Part shown: piece by piece, positions 1-64,000 of the stretch
How positions within the stretch are numbered: position 1 is the first letter of the stretch
How the letters are laid out: every line of letters begins with the position of its first letter
Source of the DNA: Podocnemis expansa
Lineage: Eukaryota > Chordata > Testudines > Podocnemididae
Direction: 5' to 3'
Length of the DNA stretch: 64,000 nucleotides
Assembly (NCBI GenBank): GCA_007922195.1
Contig: ML682008.1
Span: 11,881,611-11,945,610 of the forward strand
Made by a program: the position numbers and the translations under genes
Notes under the pieces: model-generated
Told to the model about the DNA's origin: nothing
The model's database searches: none
Seen by the model: only the letters and a program-made list of their open reading frames with translations

Positions 1-3000
1 TCCATTTTAAAACTTGCCAATAGAAGGTCGGTCACAATGAATAAAGATTAAATGTTCTTAATCTGGTTCTTTAGGAGTCTTCTCAAACTTTGATTTACTG
101 GTTGCTTTATCGTCTGGGATAATTAAAATTTTGCCGTTCTTGAATTTGAACTTAAAAAATTCCATTTAGTTTGTCAGTCTGTCCAGGATAATTCACAAAA
201 AGTTCTATCTTTAAATTAAAATGTAGGAACAGTTCCTCTTCATCCCTGCCCTGAGAGGTATATAATGTAGGTAACATCTTGTAGTGTATTTCTAACCTGT
301 AGAGGCAGTACACAGGCAAGGTGTATTGAAGGAAGCAAATGTGAAAACTGATTAGATGTCTTGAAGCTGCTGGGTTCTTAAATAGTGCTTATCAGATAGA
401 AAATGAGTAGCAAGAAGAGAGGAAGCTATAGAATATACAGAAATATCAAGCTGGTTTGTTTAATTTTCCTTATTCGTGTTGGGTGAAAGCTTGTCTACTA
501 TAATTTCAGTGAGGGGAAAAATGGAACACATGATAGTTGATAAACAGGAACAAGTGTCTGTTGACTATTCTAATAATAAGGATCATGGAGAAATTTTAGA
601 TTGATGTAACCACCTCCTGTTTTTCAATCACTTTGCTTTTTCTAGAGACTGATGCGTTGGGCGTGGATTACATTAATAACTGTGATAGATCCTTATTAAA
701 CTGTGACTGACAGGCCTCGTTCTGTTTCCTGTGATGCTGAAGCGTGGGGGAAGACTGGGGTTGCAAACTTGTCAATGCAGGACAATAATTTCGATTAAAA
801 TAGGAAACCTGGAAATCAATCATTCTTTCTCCTGACTTTCCAAATAGAGAGCTGAGGCCCCCAAAAGGAATAGTATTGTTACTAGAATGGGGTACATACA
901 GTTGAATACAATTATTAGGCTATTCACTTTGAACTTATTAAATATTAAGGTTTTTTTATGTTGTTTTTAATTGAAAGAGTAACAGGAACATGAAATAAAC
1001 TGTCCTTCTGTACTCAGAACTAGTTAAGCACTGTTAAGGTACTGCCTTATTACTAAGTGATTATAGCTGATTTTAATATATAAAATATATGTAAAATGGA
1101 AGGCATTATCATTGCTAAGCACATATATTGTAGAAGGTATTATCTATCCTGTATAACTGAGTACATTTGGACACCTCTACAGAATCTGATACACGAAGTT
1201 ATATTTATATAAGACAACATACGTTAATATCCAGAGTAGACTAGACATTGTACATTGCATAAAAACTGGGTTTTGGTTTGATGATAAGAACATTAGATGG
1301 ACTGAATGTGAATATCCAGGAGAAGAAAATCTTTTTAAGTGTGTACCATTAGTGGAAGAGGATTTTGGGATAGTAAGACTCCCATCTAACTTCTTGCTCT
1401 GAAGGGACAGAAAGCAATAGTTGTCTTGAGTAGCCTGGTCGTCTTAGGAACCTGAAATGTTCTTACTGACTTCTAGAAAGTCAGTATAGTTCTCAGCATT
1501 GATGCTGAGCTAGGATTGATGCTTTGGAAATAATACTGCTGTGTTCCACAGTCTATATGTAAACTTAGGAATTAATTCCCAATAAAAGGTGTGACTGTTG
1601 TTTAGCTTATTGATCACCATATATGGATTACTGTAGTAAGTTCTGTATCTAAAAGAAAAGGGAATTTTATGAACACTTTTTTAGGGTTTTTTGTTTTGTT
1701 TTTTTTTTAATCCATTCATCACTCTGGAATTCGGGTCTTTCAGACGCTTGTCATGGGGGAAGAAAGAATAACAGCTTTCTTCTAGGAAATTTGCAAAGCT
1801 GCTGAGGCACACTAGGAACAAGTGGTCTTCAAAGAACTTTTCCCCCGTTTAATAAATAAATGCTACTATTGAGCTATGAGGCTGCAGTAAATCTCTTAAA
1901 AGCTTTAGGCTGGGACTTCCAGAGTAGCTGACAACCTAATTACCTTAGCCTTCCTTGAAAATTCCAGCCCTAGGAAGTGTCACAATATTTTGACACCCAC
2001 AATAAATAAAAACCACACACTACCCACCCTTTAGCCCCCAGCTTACATGTACATTTTTGTGTGTGTGTAAAGGGTGAGAACCACTCATTCAGTTTTTATA
2101 ATCATAAGTCTAAACGGTGCTGAAAAGAAATTGTCCCCTCAAATCCATTCCAAAATTCTTAATAAACAAAAAAATAAAAACCCCACCACCTAACACACAC
2201 ACACACTCTAATCATGATTCAGATTGAAGATATGAAGTTATAAGTCCATGAAATTTCAGTTGATGGAAAACCTGACAGATAACTTTAACAGCCTTGTGGT
2301 GTGTTGATTTTACTTATTTAGTATTAGATTAAGTTCACTAGGGCCATCTGCTGATTAGAATGGGGTATTGTTGAGACACCACTTTTTGTAAAGCTGTGTA
2401 ATAGTGTTAATTCTTAAGTGATCTAGATATGCAAATTGTCTGAACCAGAACTAGAACTGTGGCTCCTAAATGTGGCTAAACGTGTTTAGTGTAGTTGAGA
2501 AAATATAGCACTGTTTTCTAATTGTAGAAGATTCTTTAACCTATTGTAAGATTGGGTTTTGGTGACAGTGGTTTCTAGCCTGAATGCTTCTGAATATTTA
2601 ACACTTCCTAATCAATCACCATTCTGCCAACTGATAGACCACTTATAGGCACATGACCTCACCCAAAGGGATTTTTGTATATAATTCAGAAGAATAATTT
2701 GGTCGCTGTCCGAGTTAAATCATTAAAATGGTAATTTTTAGGGCATAATACTGTGTGTTAATTTGTTGGTTGATGGTGTGGTGTCTTCTGTCTGTTGGCG
2801 TAGACTGGTGGTATTTCTACAGCCCAGGTAGTTCAGTCTTCTCAAGCCCTTTCTTCAGGATACGGTTGATTCAGCAAAAACAATAAATCAGTTCAATGTA
2901 TAGTTTCAGACACAAATCTAGCCATCTCCAAGCATTTTCCTTGCATCTTTTTCCCCCTGCTTCAGGAGACCATTTGCTGTACTTAGCTCTTTCTTAAGCT

Positions 3001-3627
3001 GAGCTACTTAATGGCTTTTGTTCACTTGACCATTCTTGGATGGGATGTTGCTTGTGAGTCACAGATGAGGTTGGGCCCAACTCCCCTGAAGGCCAGCAAC
3101 CCTGTGATTGTATGTCTGATGCTGTGTATGTACAGACAAAGTTACAAGCTTCAATTTTGACGTTTCAATGTATGTAAATAATAGGGAAATAATAAGTAAG
3201 GTGCTTCCTTTGGCTGTAATCATCAGTGGCAAGTGGTGGTGGTGGTGTTTTTTAAGTATTGTATTGCTGTGTCAGAAAATGTATGTGGACTGTGAAGCTA
3301 TAGAATAAGACTTGTTCAAAAGATTTCTAAATCTAATGATTCAAGCACATCTCTTTTTGGAGTTGGAATGCATTTTACATTAAGGACCTAAATGAGGAAT
3401 GCCAAGATTTACGTTATTTTGGCCCTATTCTGCTTGAGAGTTTGAGGGTTTTTTGCACAAGACCCACAATAGTCTTGAGATCCAGTATTTTTTAAAAATT
3501 AACTAAACCTTCAAGAAGTGCATACTCTTTATTAAAATAATGAATCCTGTGGCATTATTAAGACTAACCTATTCATTTATCTTGCAAGTTTCTGTGGGTA
3601 TAATCCAAACAGGATTATACCTGTGAG

Positions 3628-3720
3628 ATCTCATGTAATAAATTTTAGTCTTTCAGAGTGCCCGAGGACTCCTTGTTTGTTTTTTGCTGAACTAGATGAA
3701 CCTAGCTATCCCTCTGATAC
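3628..3720 (+). repeat. 3' tail of 'gcttt-catgggag' family repeat, copy 1
   Basis: Contains the family landmarks: a catg-aataaat-like segment, a 'ttagtcttt' core, then 'gactccttgtttgt' and an 'actaga' segment. The same string recurs in copies near 50.9, 53.2, 57.4-58.0 and 60.8 kb. Only the tail is present, as expected for a 5'-truncated retroelement. My recollection is that the family resembles sauropsid Penelope-like or related 3' ends; that name is inference. Confidence 0.55.
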
Positions 3721-3954
3721 TTTTTACTGGATAGCTTTGTTGCTGCATTGATGTGATTTGTTGACTTTGCACATAGCAGTCTCTCCCTGCTGTATCCGCT
3801 TCTCTTATTCTGTCTTGTGTGAAACCTAAATGAGTGTAGGATTGGTGGTTATCTACAAGGTTGAACTTTAAATGTGAGTTATCCAGTTTAAATCCATAGA
3901 AACAGTCATAGGCTAAGCCTGGGTTGCTAACATGAAAATGAACAAACAATGCTA

Positions 3955-4016
3955 GTCTTTAAAGACTCCTTGTTTGTTTTACTGAACTAGACTACCACAG
4001 CTGCCCCTTTGGATCT
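3955..4016 (+). repeat. 3' tail of 'gcttt-catgggag' family repeat, copy 2
   Basis: The segment 'gactccttgtttgtttt' followed by 'gaactagactac' and 'agctgcccctttggatct' is the end of the repeat seen complete at 57.9-58.0 kb. Only about 60 bases remain. Confidence 0.6.
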
Positions 4017-4277
4017 TGGTAACATTAAAATGGCTAATGATAACTTGTGAATGTTTTCTTGGTTTTTTAAATCTCATATTTTTATTTTGTTAACTGCTGC
4101 TTTTCACTGTTTTATGTAACTATATGGATGGTGGTGTCAGGACAGTTGCATTGTGAGCCAAGTCCACCAGTTATCTCTAAAACACTAGAATAGGAGGCCA
4201 GACTGCTTATGAAAAATGGTGTTTGTCTAAATTTAAAGAAAGCACTCTAAAACCCTTGCAAAGTCCTTCTGCTCTCA

Positions 4278-4316
4278 GGACTCCTTGTTTGTTTCCCTGG
4301 ACTGGTGGTGTGCAAT
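4278..4316 (+). repeat. Short tail remnant of 'gcttt-catgggag' family, copy 3
   Basis: It holds only 'aggactccttgtttgttt' and a degraded continuation. It is the third remnant of the same tail within about 650 bases, all in the same orientation. Confidence 0.4.
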
Positions 4317-5117
4317 GCACAGACTGCCATCTTCAGGTTAGATGTTGTAGGATAGAGCAGGAAATCTTGATGATCAGACTTTTCAGCACTTTTCTTTTCA
4401 ACTATATACTTACATCAGTATCTTTCCGTGAGTTTTTCACATTTAAGAACGACATTTTTGTGTGGCTCACAACAGGATATAAGGAGGAAAGTTTGTTATA
4501 GACTTTAGTATTACTGAGATGTAAACTACATAATAACTTCTTTTTCTGTGGAGTTCTGGTACTCAATGCCTATTAGATCAAATAATTCTCTAGTTACTAG
4601 GGCAGATAAACAAGTTCTAAATAATCCCATGGAAAAGCACATCCTTTAACTTTTTTTTGAGTACTAAAAATATTCTGCTGGGCAGTACCTTAAAGGGAAG
4701 GACAGTGCTCTCAAATTGGGAGAGAAAGATATGAAGGTGGCTGGATTTTTGGAATATTTGACTGGGCTATGCTGGCCAAATATCCACACCTAGTATATCA
4801 AAGTTTTGAGTGGCTGAACTTTAAGGATTAGTATTATTTCCATTGCAATAGTACTTAATGCTGGCCAGAAAACCCTGAACCTTTTAATGTGGCTTTACAA
4901 GGGTGGTGGAGAATGTGACATACCTCTTCAAATTTTTCTTTCTAGACTCTAAGAGCTTGGCCTGTCAAAAGAAGGCTATGGGGAGGTATGATTTGCTCTC
5001 TATAAATACATGAGAGAGAGAGAAATACCAAGGAGGGAGAGGAATTATTTAAGTTCAGTGCCGGTGTGAACACAAGAACAAAGAGTAAACTGGCCATCAG
5101 AAAAGTTTGTTGGAAAA

Positions 5118-5195
5118 ACAGGCAAGGAGTCCTGTGTTACTTAAAGAATATAAACTCTATTTCATGAGCTTTTATGGGAGAAAATCCCACTTAGA
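5118..5195 (-). repeat. 'gcttt-catgggag' family fragment, reverse orientation
   Basis: It reads 'caaggagtcctgtg', then 'acttaaag' and 'catgagctttta', then 'gggagaaaatcccactt', which is the reverse complement of the family tail. The copy is diverged and has no clear ends. Confidence 0.55.
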
Positions 5196-5429
5196 TTTGA
5201 AATTAGTTGTAGGTTTCTAGGAGTAAGTCTGTAGTGACAGTGGCAAAATTGCCACCATCAAAACAATCTTCTGTGTTTAATTGAGTGGTCTGTGTAGATG
5301 CACTCAATTGATCTGGAAATCACCATAGGAACTCCAGCCTTGGAACTGGAGTTGTGGTAGACTGACTGGAAGGCATTTCCGATCAGCTTAGCAAAGTGTA
5401 TAGAGAGCTCTTAGTTAGTCATTGAAAGA

Positions 5430-6042
5430 TATGCAATGTACAGAAATTGCCATGTTTATCTCCCATTGACTGCCGCTGGAAAGTGCAGTAGGCATAGACT
5501 AGGGCTAACTGTCAGAGGACTGAAGTTCTGGAATAGCCTTCCAAGAGGAATAGTGAGGGCAAAAAACCTAGCTGGATTCAAAGCTGAGCTGGATGAATTT
5601 ATGGAGGGCATGGTATGATGGGGCAGCTTAATTTGGCAATTTAAATAAAGTTTGATTACTAGTGGTAAGTGTGCCAATGGGGTGGGTTCTGAGTTGGTGC
5701 AGTGAATTCTTCTTTTGGTGTCTGCCTGGTGACCCTTGCTTGCATGCTTAGTGATTAAGTGATCACCATAGTTGAGATCAGGAAAGGATTTTCCCCCAGT
5801 GCAGGATGGCAGGGGCTCTGGGTTTTTTTGCCTGCACCTGTAATATGGGGCATGGATCACTTGCTGGTGGTTTCTCTGCACCCCTGATGTCTTTAAACTA
5901 TTATTTGGGAACTTCAGTGAATGAGTCATCGGATAGGTGTCTGTGGTAGGAGTGGGGGTGAGGTTCTGTGGCCTTCATTGTGCAGGGGATCAGATAAGAT
6001 GATCATATTGGTCCCTTCTGACCCTAATATCTATGAATCATG
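5430..6042 (+). mobile_element. CR1-type LINE, 3' end with end of ORF2 and 3' UTR
   Basis: At 5436-5618 the translated frame holds a RGLKFWNSLPRGIV segment followed by a FKAELDEFM segment. This is the usual C-terminal end of CR1 ORF2, downstream of the reverse transcriptase. The 3' UTR at about 5850-6040 contains 'tgtgcaggggatcag' and 'ttggtcccttctgacc', a typical reptile CR1 3' tail. The copy is degraded and 5'-truncated. Confidence 0.75.
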
Positions 6043-6138
6043 GCTTCATAAGTCTGGGGAGTCGTAATCTCCCATACTGCCTAGCTAGGCGGGAGGGATG
6101 CCCCAAAATATACTTCTATTACACTGTATGGACTAGGT

Positions 6139-6593
6139 CAGTCATTTTCAATGGTGTGCCATGAGACCCGTCCAAGTGTGCAATGAAATTTTGTACAAAG
6201 GTAATGAAAATCAATATAAAACAAACATTGTTTCATCCTAAACAATATTCTGTCAAACCAAAATTACAGCTCATAAATGCTTGAAAACGAATCATCAAAT
6301 TAAAAACAAGATATCACTCTTTTGATTCTAAATGCAGGTGGCCACAGGGCAAAATTGAGAACACATTTTTTTCTGGTGGATTTGAAACATGCATTTGATC
6401 TTCTTTAGCTTGTTGTATGCACTATGTTTCAAATCACTCTCGTAAGACCGTAATCATACTAAATGTAGGTAAATGTGATGTATGAGCAATCAGTTCAGCT
6501 GAAAAATAGTAGGTGTGCCATGGAATTGTCTTATTGAAGTGTGCTGTGTTACTGAATAGGTTGGGGACTGATGGAGCAGGTTATGAACCACTG
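6139..6593. mobile_element. Probable non-autonomous hAT-like element
   Basis: It starts 'cagtcattttcaatggtgtgcc' and carries a reversed, related 'gtgtgccatgg' segment near 6510. It ends near either 'ttggggactg' (6570) or 'gaaccactg' (6593). The terminal form resembles other hAT copies in the window, but I found no clear 8-bp duplication, so the right end is uncertain. Confidence 0.45.
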
Positions 6594-7210
6594 CTGACAG
6601 TGTTGGTTTCTTTATTGTACCTCTTTTCTCATCCCCTTCCTAAAATAAAACACTAGTCAGTGACTAAAAAGCTATAATAGAATGTATGTCACAGAGTAAA
6701 TACCTTCTGCATAAAAAATGTTTTTATTCTCCCTTAACACGTTTTTTGAATCTCAGCATTTATCTGTTAGGAAGAGTCCATTATTCTGAGATAACTGTTC
6801 TGTTCGATTGTCATTACTTAACTTTTAAAGGATAGTTTTGATGTAGTTGAGATTCCATATTCATGTGTTTTAAAGATAGCTGTTGAATTTTGTGAGAGAA
6901 TCTTAAATCAAGTCTTTTAAAATATTTACATGGTTCCTGTATGATTGAATATGCACTGTTTATAGACGTTGTTTTGTGGAATACACAGTCCCGTCTTGAA
7001 GAATTAAGTATATGGAAGTTCTACATTATTTTAGTCTCCTTTTAAAGCCCCTTCTAATTTTTTGTGACTGTACAGTCAAATTTTTTCCTGCTTTTTCCTT
7101 TCTTTTTCACTATTACTATATGGAGGACCTCCTTACATAAAGGGAAATCGACTAATCGAATAAGTATACATAGTGTGGAAAGCTCTCTAATGCATGAATT
7201 AAATGAATAC

Positions 7211-7248
7211 AGTCATAGATACTAAGGCCAGAAGGGGCTGCTGTGATC
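7211..7248 (-). mobile_element. CR1 3'-end fragment, first piece, cut by hAT insertions
   Basis: 'catagatactaaggccag' followed by 'aaggggctgctgtgatc' is the reverse complement of a CR1 3' tail. The copy resumes at 7618 after about 370 bases of hAT-type sequence. Confidence 0.6.
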
Positions 7249-7441
7249 CAGGGGTGCCCAACTTTTTTGGATGAGGAGCCACATTATAATTCGTTCCTTA
7301 TTTGGGAGCTGATGAGAGAATTTTTTTTTACATTCCTAGCCTCTCAATACCCACACAAGTGTGTGCGCGGTAGCTCTGCGAGCCAGATAAGAGTCCTTGG
7401 GCCTGGATTCTGGCCTGCGGGCTGCAGGTTGGACAGGCCTG
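7249..7441. mobile_element. Short hAT-type element
   Basis: Terminal inverted repeats are visible: 'caggggtgcccaac' at the left and 'gttggacaggcctg' at the right. At about 193 bases it has no coding capacity. I could not define an 8-bp duplication, perhaps because a second element lies immediately to the right. Confidence 0.6.
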
Positions 7442-7445
7442 AAGC

Positions 7446-7617
7446 CTAGTTCTCAACCTTTTGCAGGTTGTGACACACTTGGTGGCCTATCATGACCCTA
7501 CAGGACACACCAACCCTGTGCACCCCCCCACCCCCTCCAACCACTAACACACCAAATCCATCCATCTCCCCAGCTTTCCATGACATGCAGTCCCAACATA
7601 ATAGTTGAGAACCGCTG
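7446..7617. mobile_element. Short hAT-type element of the 'ggttctcaacc' family
   Basis: The left end contains 'agttctcaacctttt' and the right end is 'gttgagaaccgctg', an inverted terminal repeat. The internal 'tcatgaccctacag' and 'tccatctccccagcttt' recur in the copy at 32140-32313, so the two belong to one family. Confidence 0.7.
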
Positions 7618-7690
7618 ATCTAGCCTGAGCTGTATAGCATAGGCCTGGTACAAGGGGTTTTGAGTTTGTTGCCCCTAAAGTTATTTCCTG
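7618..7690 (-). mobile_element. CR1 fragment, second piece after hAT insertions
   Basis: 'atctagcctgagctgtat' followed by 'aggcc' continues the CR1 reverse strand interrupted at 7248. The body is strongly diverged. Confidence 0.5.
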
Positions 7691-8309
7691 CAGCCTACGG
7701 TGATGCTTAGAATTTCTCAAATAATTGACATTGCAAAATTTATTGTGTTTACTTACTTAGTCTTTGTCATCTTGGTGGTACCTCCATCTTGAATGGAAGT
7801 AATTCTTTCTTGTTTTTGGCATATATATGTTGCTCTTCGTTTTTTCTTTTTGACTATATTCTGTATCATTGTAGGAAAAGATTTCAGTGAAGTGGCCCTC
7901 AGGCTAATATAGTCCTCAAGCGGCCCTTGTGGTTATTTGAGACCCTGCCTTAGAAATTACCCAAAATAATTCTTAGAGCGTATCTTTTTGGAAAAAAAAA
8001 ATGAAATAAAATGCCTGTCTTATAATAAAGGTTATAAATAAGTTCAACTTAATGTAAGTAGAGCCCTGAAGATCCATGGGTGTCTGCAGCAGGTCTGCCT
8101 GCATCTGTGGATGTGGATTACCCCAAACCTGTTGCTGTGGATTGACCCACGGATGCGGATTCTGTCTTTTGTCTGCCCAGGATGTGATCCATCGCTGAAG
8201 CTGCTGCTATGATTTGTGTCAGCAGCACACAGGGGTACCAGGAATCACTTCAGCCAATCCTAGCTCACCTCTGATTGTGGTCTGCCAGCCCATCAGAGTC
8301 TGTCGCAGC

Positions 8310-8592
8310 TAGGTTACCAGATGTCAGGCAAAAGGAGGACATGTCCTCCTTTTTACCTTCACGTCTTCTCTCCAGCGGGCATTTTAAAACACATAATTTT
8401 GTCTGGCTTTTTACTTATGGGGGTTATAGTATGCTGGAATCCCTGGAACATGCTAGTTTTAGGGGGAAACATTCCAGGGCCCCCTAAAAACAGAAGACTT
8501 ACATTAATACTACATTTTCTCTGTGTCCTCCAGTGCCCTCCTTTTTGTACTTCCTTGTCCTCCTTTCCTTGCTTTGGTACCTGGTAACCCTA
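8310..8592. mobile_element. Nested hAT-type element (283 bp)
   Basis: Termini are 'taggttaccag' and 'ctggtaacccta', an excellent inverted pair. The flanks are 'gtcgcagc' (8302-8309) and 'gtcacagc' (8593-8600), an 8-bp duplication with one mismatch. It inserted into the larger element at 8059-8979 and is therefore younger. Confidence 0.85.
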
Positions 8593-8649
8593 GTCACAGC
8601 AGGCTGGGGCTTGGAGAGTCACTGCTCACTGTTGGTTAGTCAGGATGCT

Positions 8650-8850
8650 GGCCTTTGATTAGTTCATTTCCCATGACTTCACTGCCCACTTCTTTTCTTC
8701 TCTTGTTTGCAGTTTGCATGCCGTGCTGTCACTCAGAGATTTCATTTGTGGCCAAGGAAATCTGATTGACAGCACAGTGTGCAAACAGCAAACAAGAAAA
8801 GATAAAGTGGGTGGGACCCATGTGGGGGATGAGCCAGTCAAAGGCTCAAG
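8650..8850. repeat. Imperfect inverted repeat inside the 8059-8979 element
   Basis: The left arm carries 'cactgcccacttcttttctt', then 'ttgtttgcagtttgc', then 'gtgctgtca'. The right arm carries 'tgacagcacagtgtgcaaa', then 'aacaagaaaagataaagt', then 'gggtggg', so the arms pair for about 95 bases around a centre near 8745. The transcript would fold into a long hairpin. Confidence 0.75.
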
Positions 8851-10228
8851 TGCGGACTCTGAGCTTGGTTGCGGATGTGGTTTCAGCTGTAGATGAAACA
8901 TGGCATGCGGCTCACGGACCAGCTAGATACTGTCACTGAGCGGATGTGGATCCACATTTTTGTATCCGCACAGGTTCTAAATGTAAGTATACCTTAATAT
9001 AACATAAGTAGAGCTTATTAGTGTCCCTTTAAATGAAAATGACTTCATAGAAGTCTTTCGTGGAACCAGGTAAAAAATGTATGTGTACACTTTATTTCCT
9101 GTTAACTTGTAATTACAAATTAAAGCTGAGGTAAGAATATGCACAATATTAATACTTGGTGTTAAAAAACAGCTTTAAGTGCCATAAATCTATGTTTTGT
9201 TAAATAATCTTTTAAACATGTATTACGAAACTCTTAGATAAGTATAATAGAGTTCATTAATTTTTTATTTTAGTTGTTGGGAATAAGAACTTTTTATGAA
9301 TTTCTTAGAGAATAATAGATTAAGATTTCTGTTTTAGTTGAGTTGACACTTTGTCCTGCCTGGCCTTGACAGGGGTTTGCTGTCATATAGAGGCTTCCTT
9401 TGTGAGCTCCAGGTTCATTTGAAACTTGCCCAAGTGATAATGGGACCTCTAGATGAAATAATGAGTATGAAAGACTTTACTACTAATATGCAACAAGATA
9501 AGAATTAACAGGTTGTCCAGTTCCAGAGATGGAGTCAGAAAATCTGGATCTTGTAATCAACTGTGTCTATAAATAGTATGTAACTTATAGGAAAAGTGGA
9601 TAAAATGTCCAGTTTATTTTCCTTGAACACATTTCTTTCCACACTTCCCTTCTTTCTACGTTCTGTCTATTTTTTTTGCAGTTTTTTTTTAGTGCCACCT
9701 CTTAAAAATAAACATTGGAAGAAAAATTGGATATTAAGAGGCTTAGTTTTTGATTCTGTGTGTGCATGCTCTTTCCTTCTCAATCATAAACTAATAACTT
9801 GATTTGATATCACAGCCCTGCCTGTTTAATAGGTTATTGGCACTGCACTGATGGTATCACTCGGTGTTATTGTGGAACATAATGAAGTTGCAGGAGATAT
9901 GAATATATTGATAACTTCTGCAGCTTCATATATATTGTCCCTTGTTGCCTCTGTCGTTATTAATTATGCGAATACTTTTCGTAGTGGCTTCATACAATTA
10001 TGCGGTGTTGCATTGTGTGATCTTATGATAAAACAAGTTAAGCTCGGGTGTGGGAACTGCTAGAGCGTTTACTTGGGGCCACAGTGTTTAACTAGAATTC
10101 ATATCTCAAAGATCCATATGAGCTACATGTCTGACATTCTAGTAGCTTATTTCTCTGATTTTATTTTATGCTTTCTTCAGAGGCATTTCCTATAAATATG
10201 GCCTTTTAACCTTCTAACAAAAATGTAA

Positions 10229-63483
<53,255 letters not shown>

Positions 63484-64000
63484 GTGAAGCACTTACCACC
63501 TAAATATTATAAGACATCTTAATCTTTTGAAGCAGCTTAATATTCTTTAAGTTACAGAGGAACATGGTTTTCAAACTATACATGCCAGTATAAAAATACA
63601 TGTTCAGTGGTTCTCAGCTGCTGTGTGGTGACTCAAAAGTGTGTCACAGCACAGCAGCTGTATATGTCAGCTGAAATCAGCCTGCTGTTAGAAGTAATCC
63701 CAACTGCCAGAAGGCTGTTGCTGCTTTGAGTGGTGGGTGCCATTCCTCCTTTGAGAGCAGCTGAAGCTTACCAGAGCTGTTGTGGCAGCAGAGGGTGCTC
63801 TTCCAGTCTCCTGCTGCTGAATCTGCCTCTGAGAACAGTATTCTTTCGGTGGCAGGGGCCACTTTTATTTTAGCAGCCTCCAAAAGAGTGCTGACTGCAG
63901 AACATCAGCAGTGGGAGGTGGAGGTGGACAGTTCTTGTGGAGGAGGAACCCCCTACAGAGGGTGGGGTACTGTATTATGATGCTGAAGGCATTGAGAACC
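63484..64000 (+). other. KMT2E: KMT2E intron, start, with hAT element running off the window
   Basis: The first 120 bases are unique. From 63605 a hAT-type element begins and its right end is probably at or just past the window edge, since 'attgagaacc' is the last sequence seen. Confidence 0.75.
63605..64000. mobile_element. hAT-type element, truncated by the window edge
   Basis: Left end 'cagtggttctcagctg' with 'gtgtcacagcacagcagc' inside. The window ends in 'gcattgagaacc', which looks like the inverted right terminus lacking its last bases. About 400 bases. Confidence 0.65.

Larger units (their letters stand above)
8059..8979. mobile_element. hAT-type element (921 bp) with perfect 8-bp target-site duplication
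   Basis: 'aatgtaag' at 8051-8058 is repeated exactly at 8980-8987. Termini are 'tagagccctg' and 'caggttcta', an imperfect inverted pair. The inside repeats 'gcggatgtgg'-like motifs at both ends. An 8-bp duplication is the hAT hallmark. No transposase frame is visible, so the element is non-autonomous. A smaller element is nested at 8310-8592. Confidence 0.8.

Overview
This is animal nuclear DNA, almost certainly from a reptile and most likely a turtle. The gene is split into short GT-AG exons that encode an amniote KMT2E (MLL5) protein. The introns are filled with CR1 LINEs, a DIRS-type tyrosine-recombinase retrotransposon, many short hAT-type elements and a 'gcttt-catgggag' repeat family, a mix I associate with turtles and to a lesser extent crocodilians. 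The species call is inference; I cannot run a search.

One host gene is visible. KMT2E lies on the plus strand: 16 consecutive coding exons run from 10312 to 63483 and give 835 complete codons with no stop or frameshift. The first coding exon, with the start codon, lies upstream of the window. The remaining exons for the C-terminal half lie downstream. In order the window encodes the end of the N-terminal segment, an HCF-1-binding-type DHNY motif, the PHD finger (exons at 11306 and 19493), a basic linker, the divergent SET domain (36596 to about 40560), a charged and predicted helical segment, and the start of the long Ser/Pro-rich C-terminal region.

Layout: 1-10311, upstream intron with CR1, hAT and tail fragments of the 'gcttt-catgggag' family. 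10312-11535, two exons. 11536-19492, an intron mostly occupied by one degraded DIRS element (about 12485-19395) that was split by two CR1 copies, one of which was in turn hit by several hAT elements. 19493-23074, the second PHD exon and the next exon, with CR1 pieces and a composite with tRNA-like modules between them. 23075-29365, an intron with a second DIRS 5' part and two CR1 fragments. 29366-43097, a repeat-poor block with the linker and SET exons. 43098-56720, a 13.6 kb intron with large TIR elements. 56721-63483, four exons separated by introns, one of which holds a long palindromic repeat.

I found no undescribed multi-gene system. The most notable points are the nested transposon history, which can be read from target-site duplications; fold-back members of the 'gcttt-catgggag' repeat with retrotransposition-type duplications; and a possible recursive-splicing signature at a SET exon.
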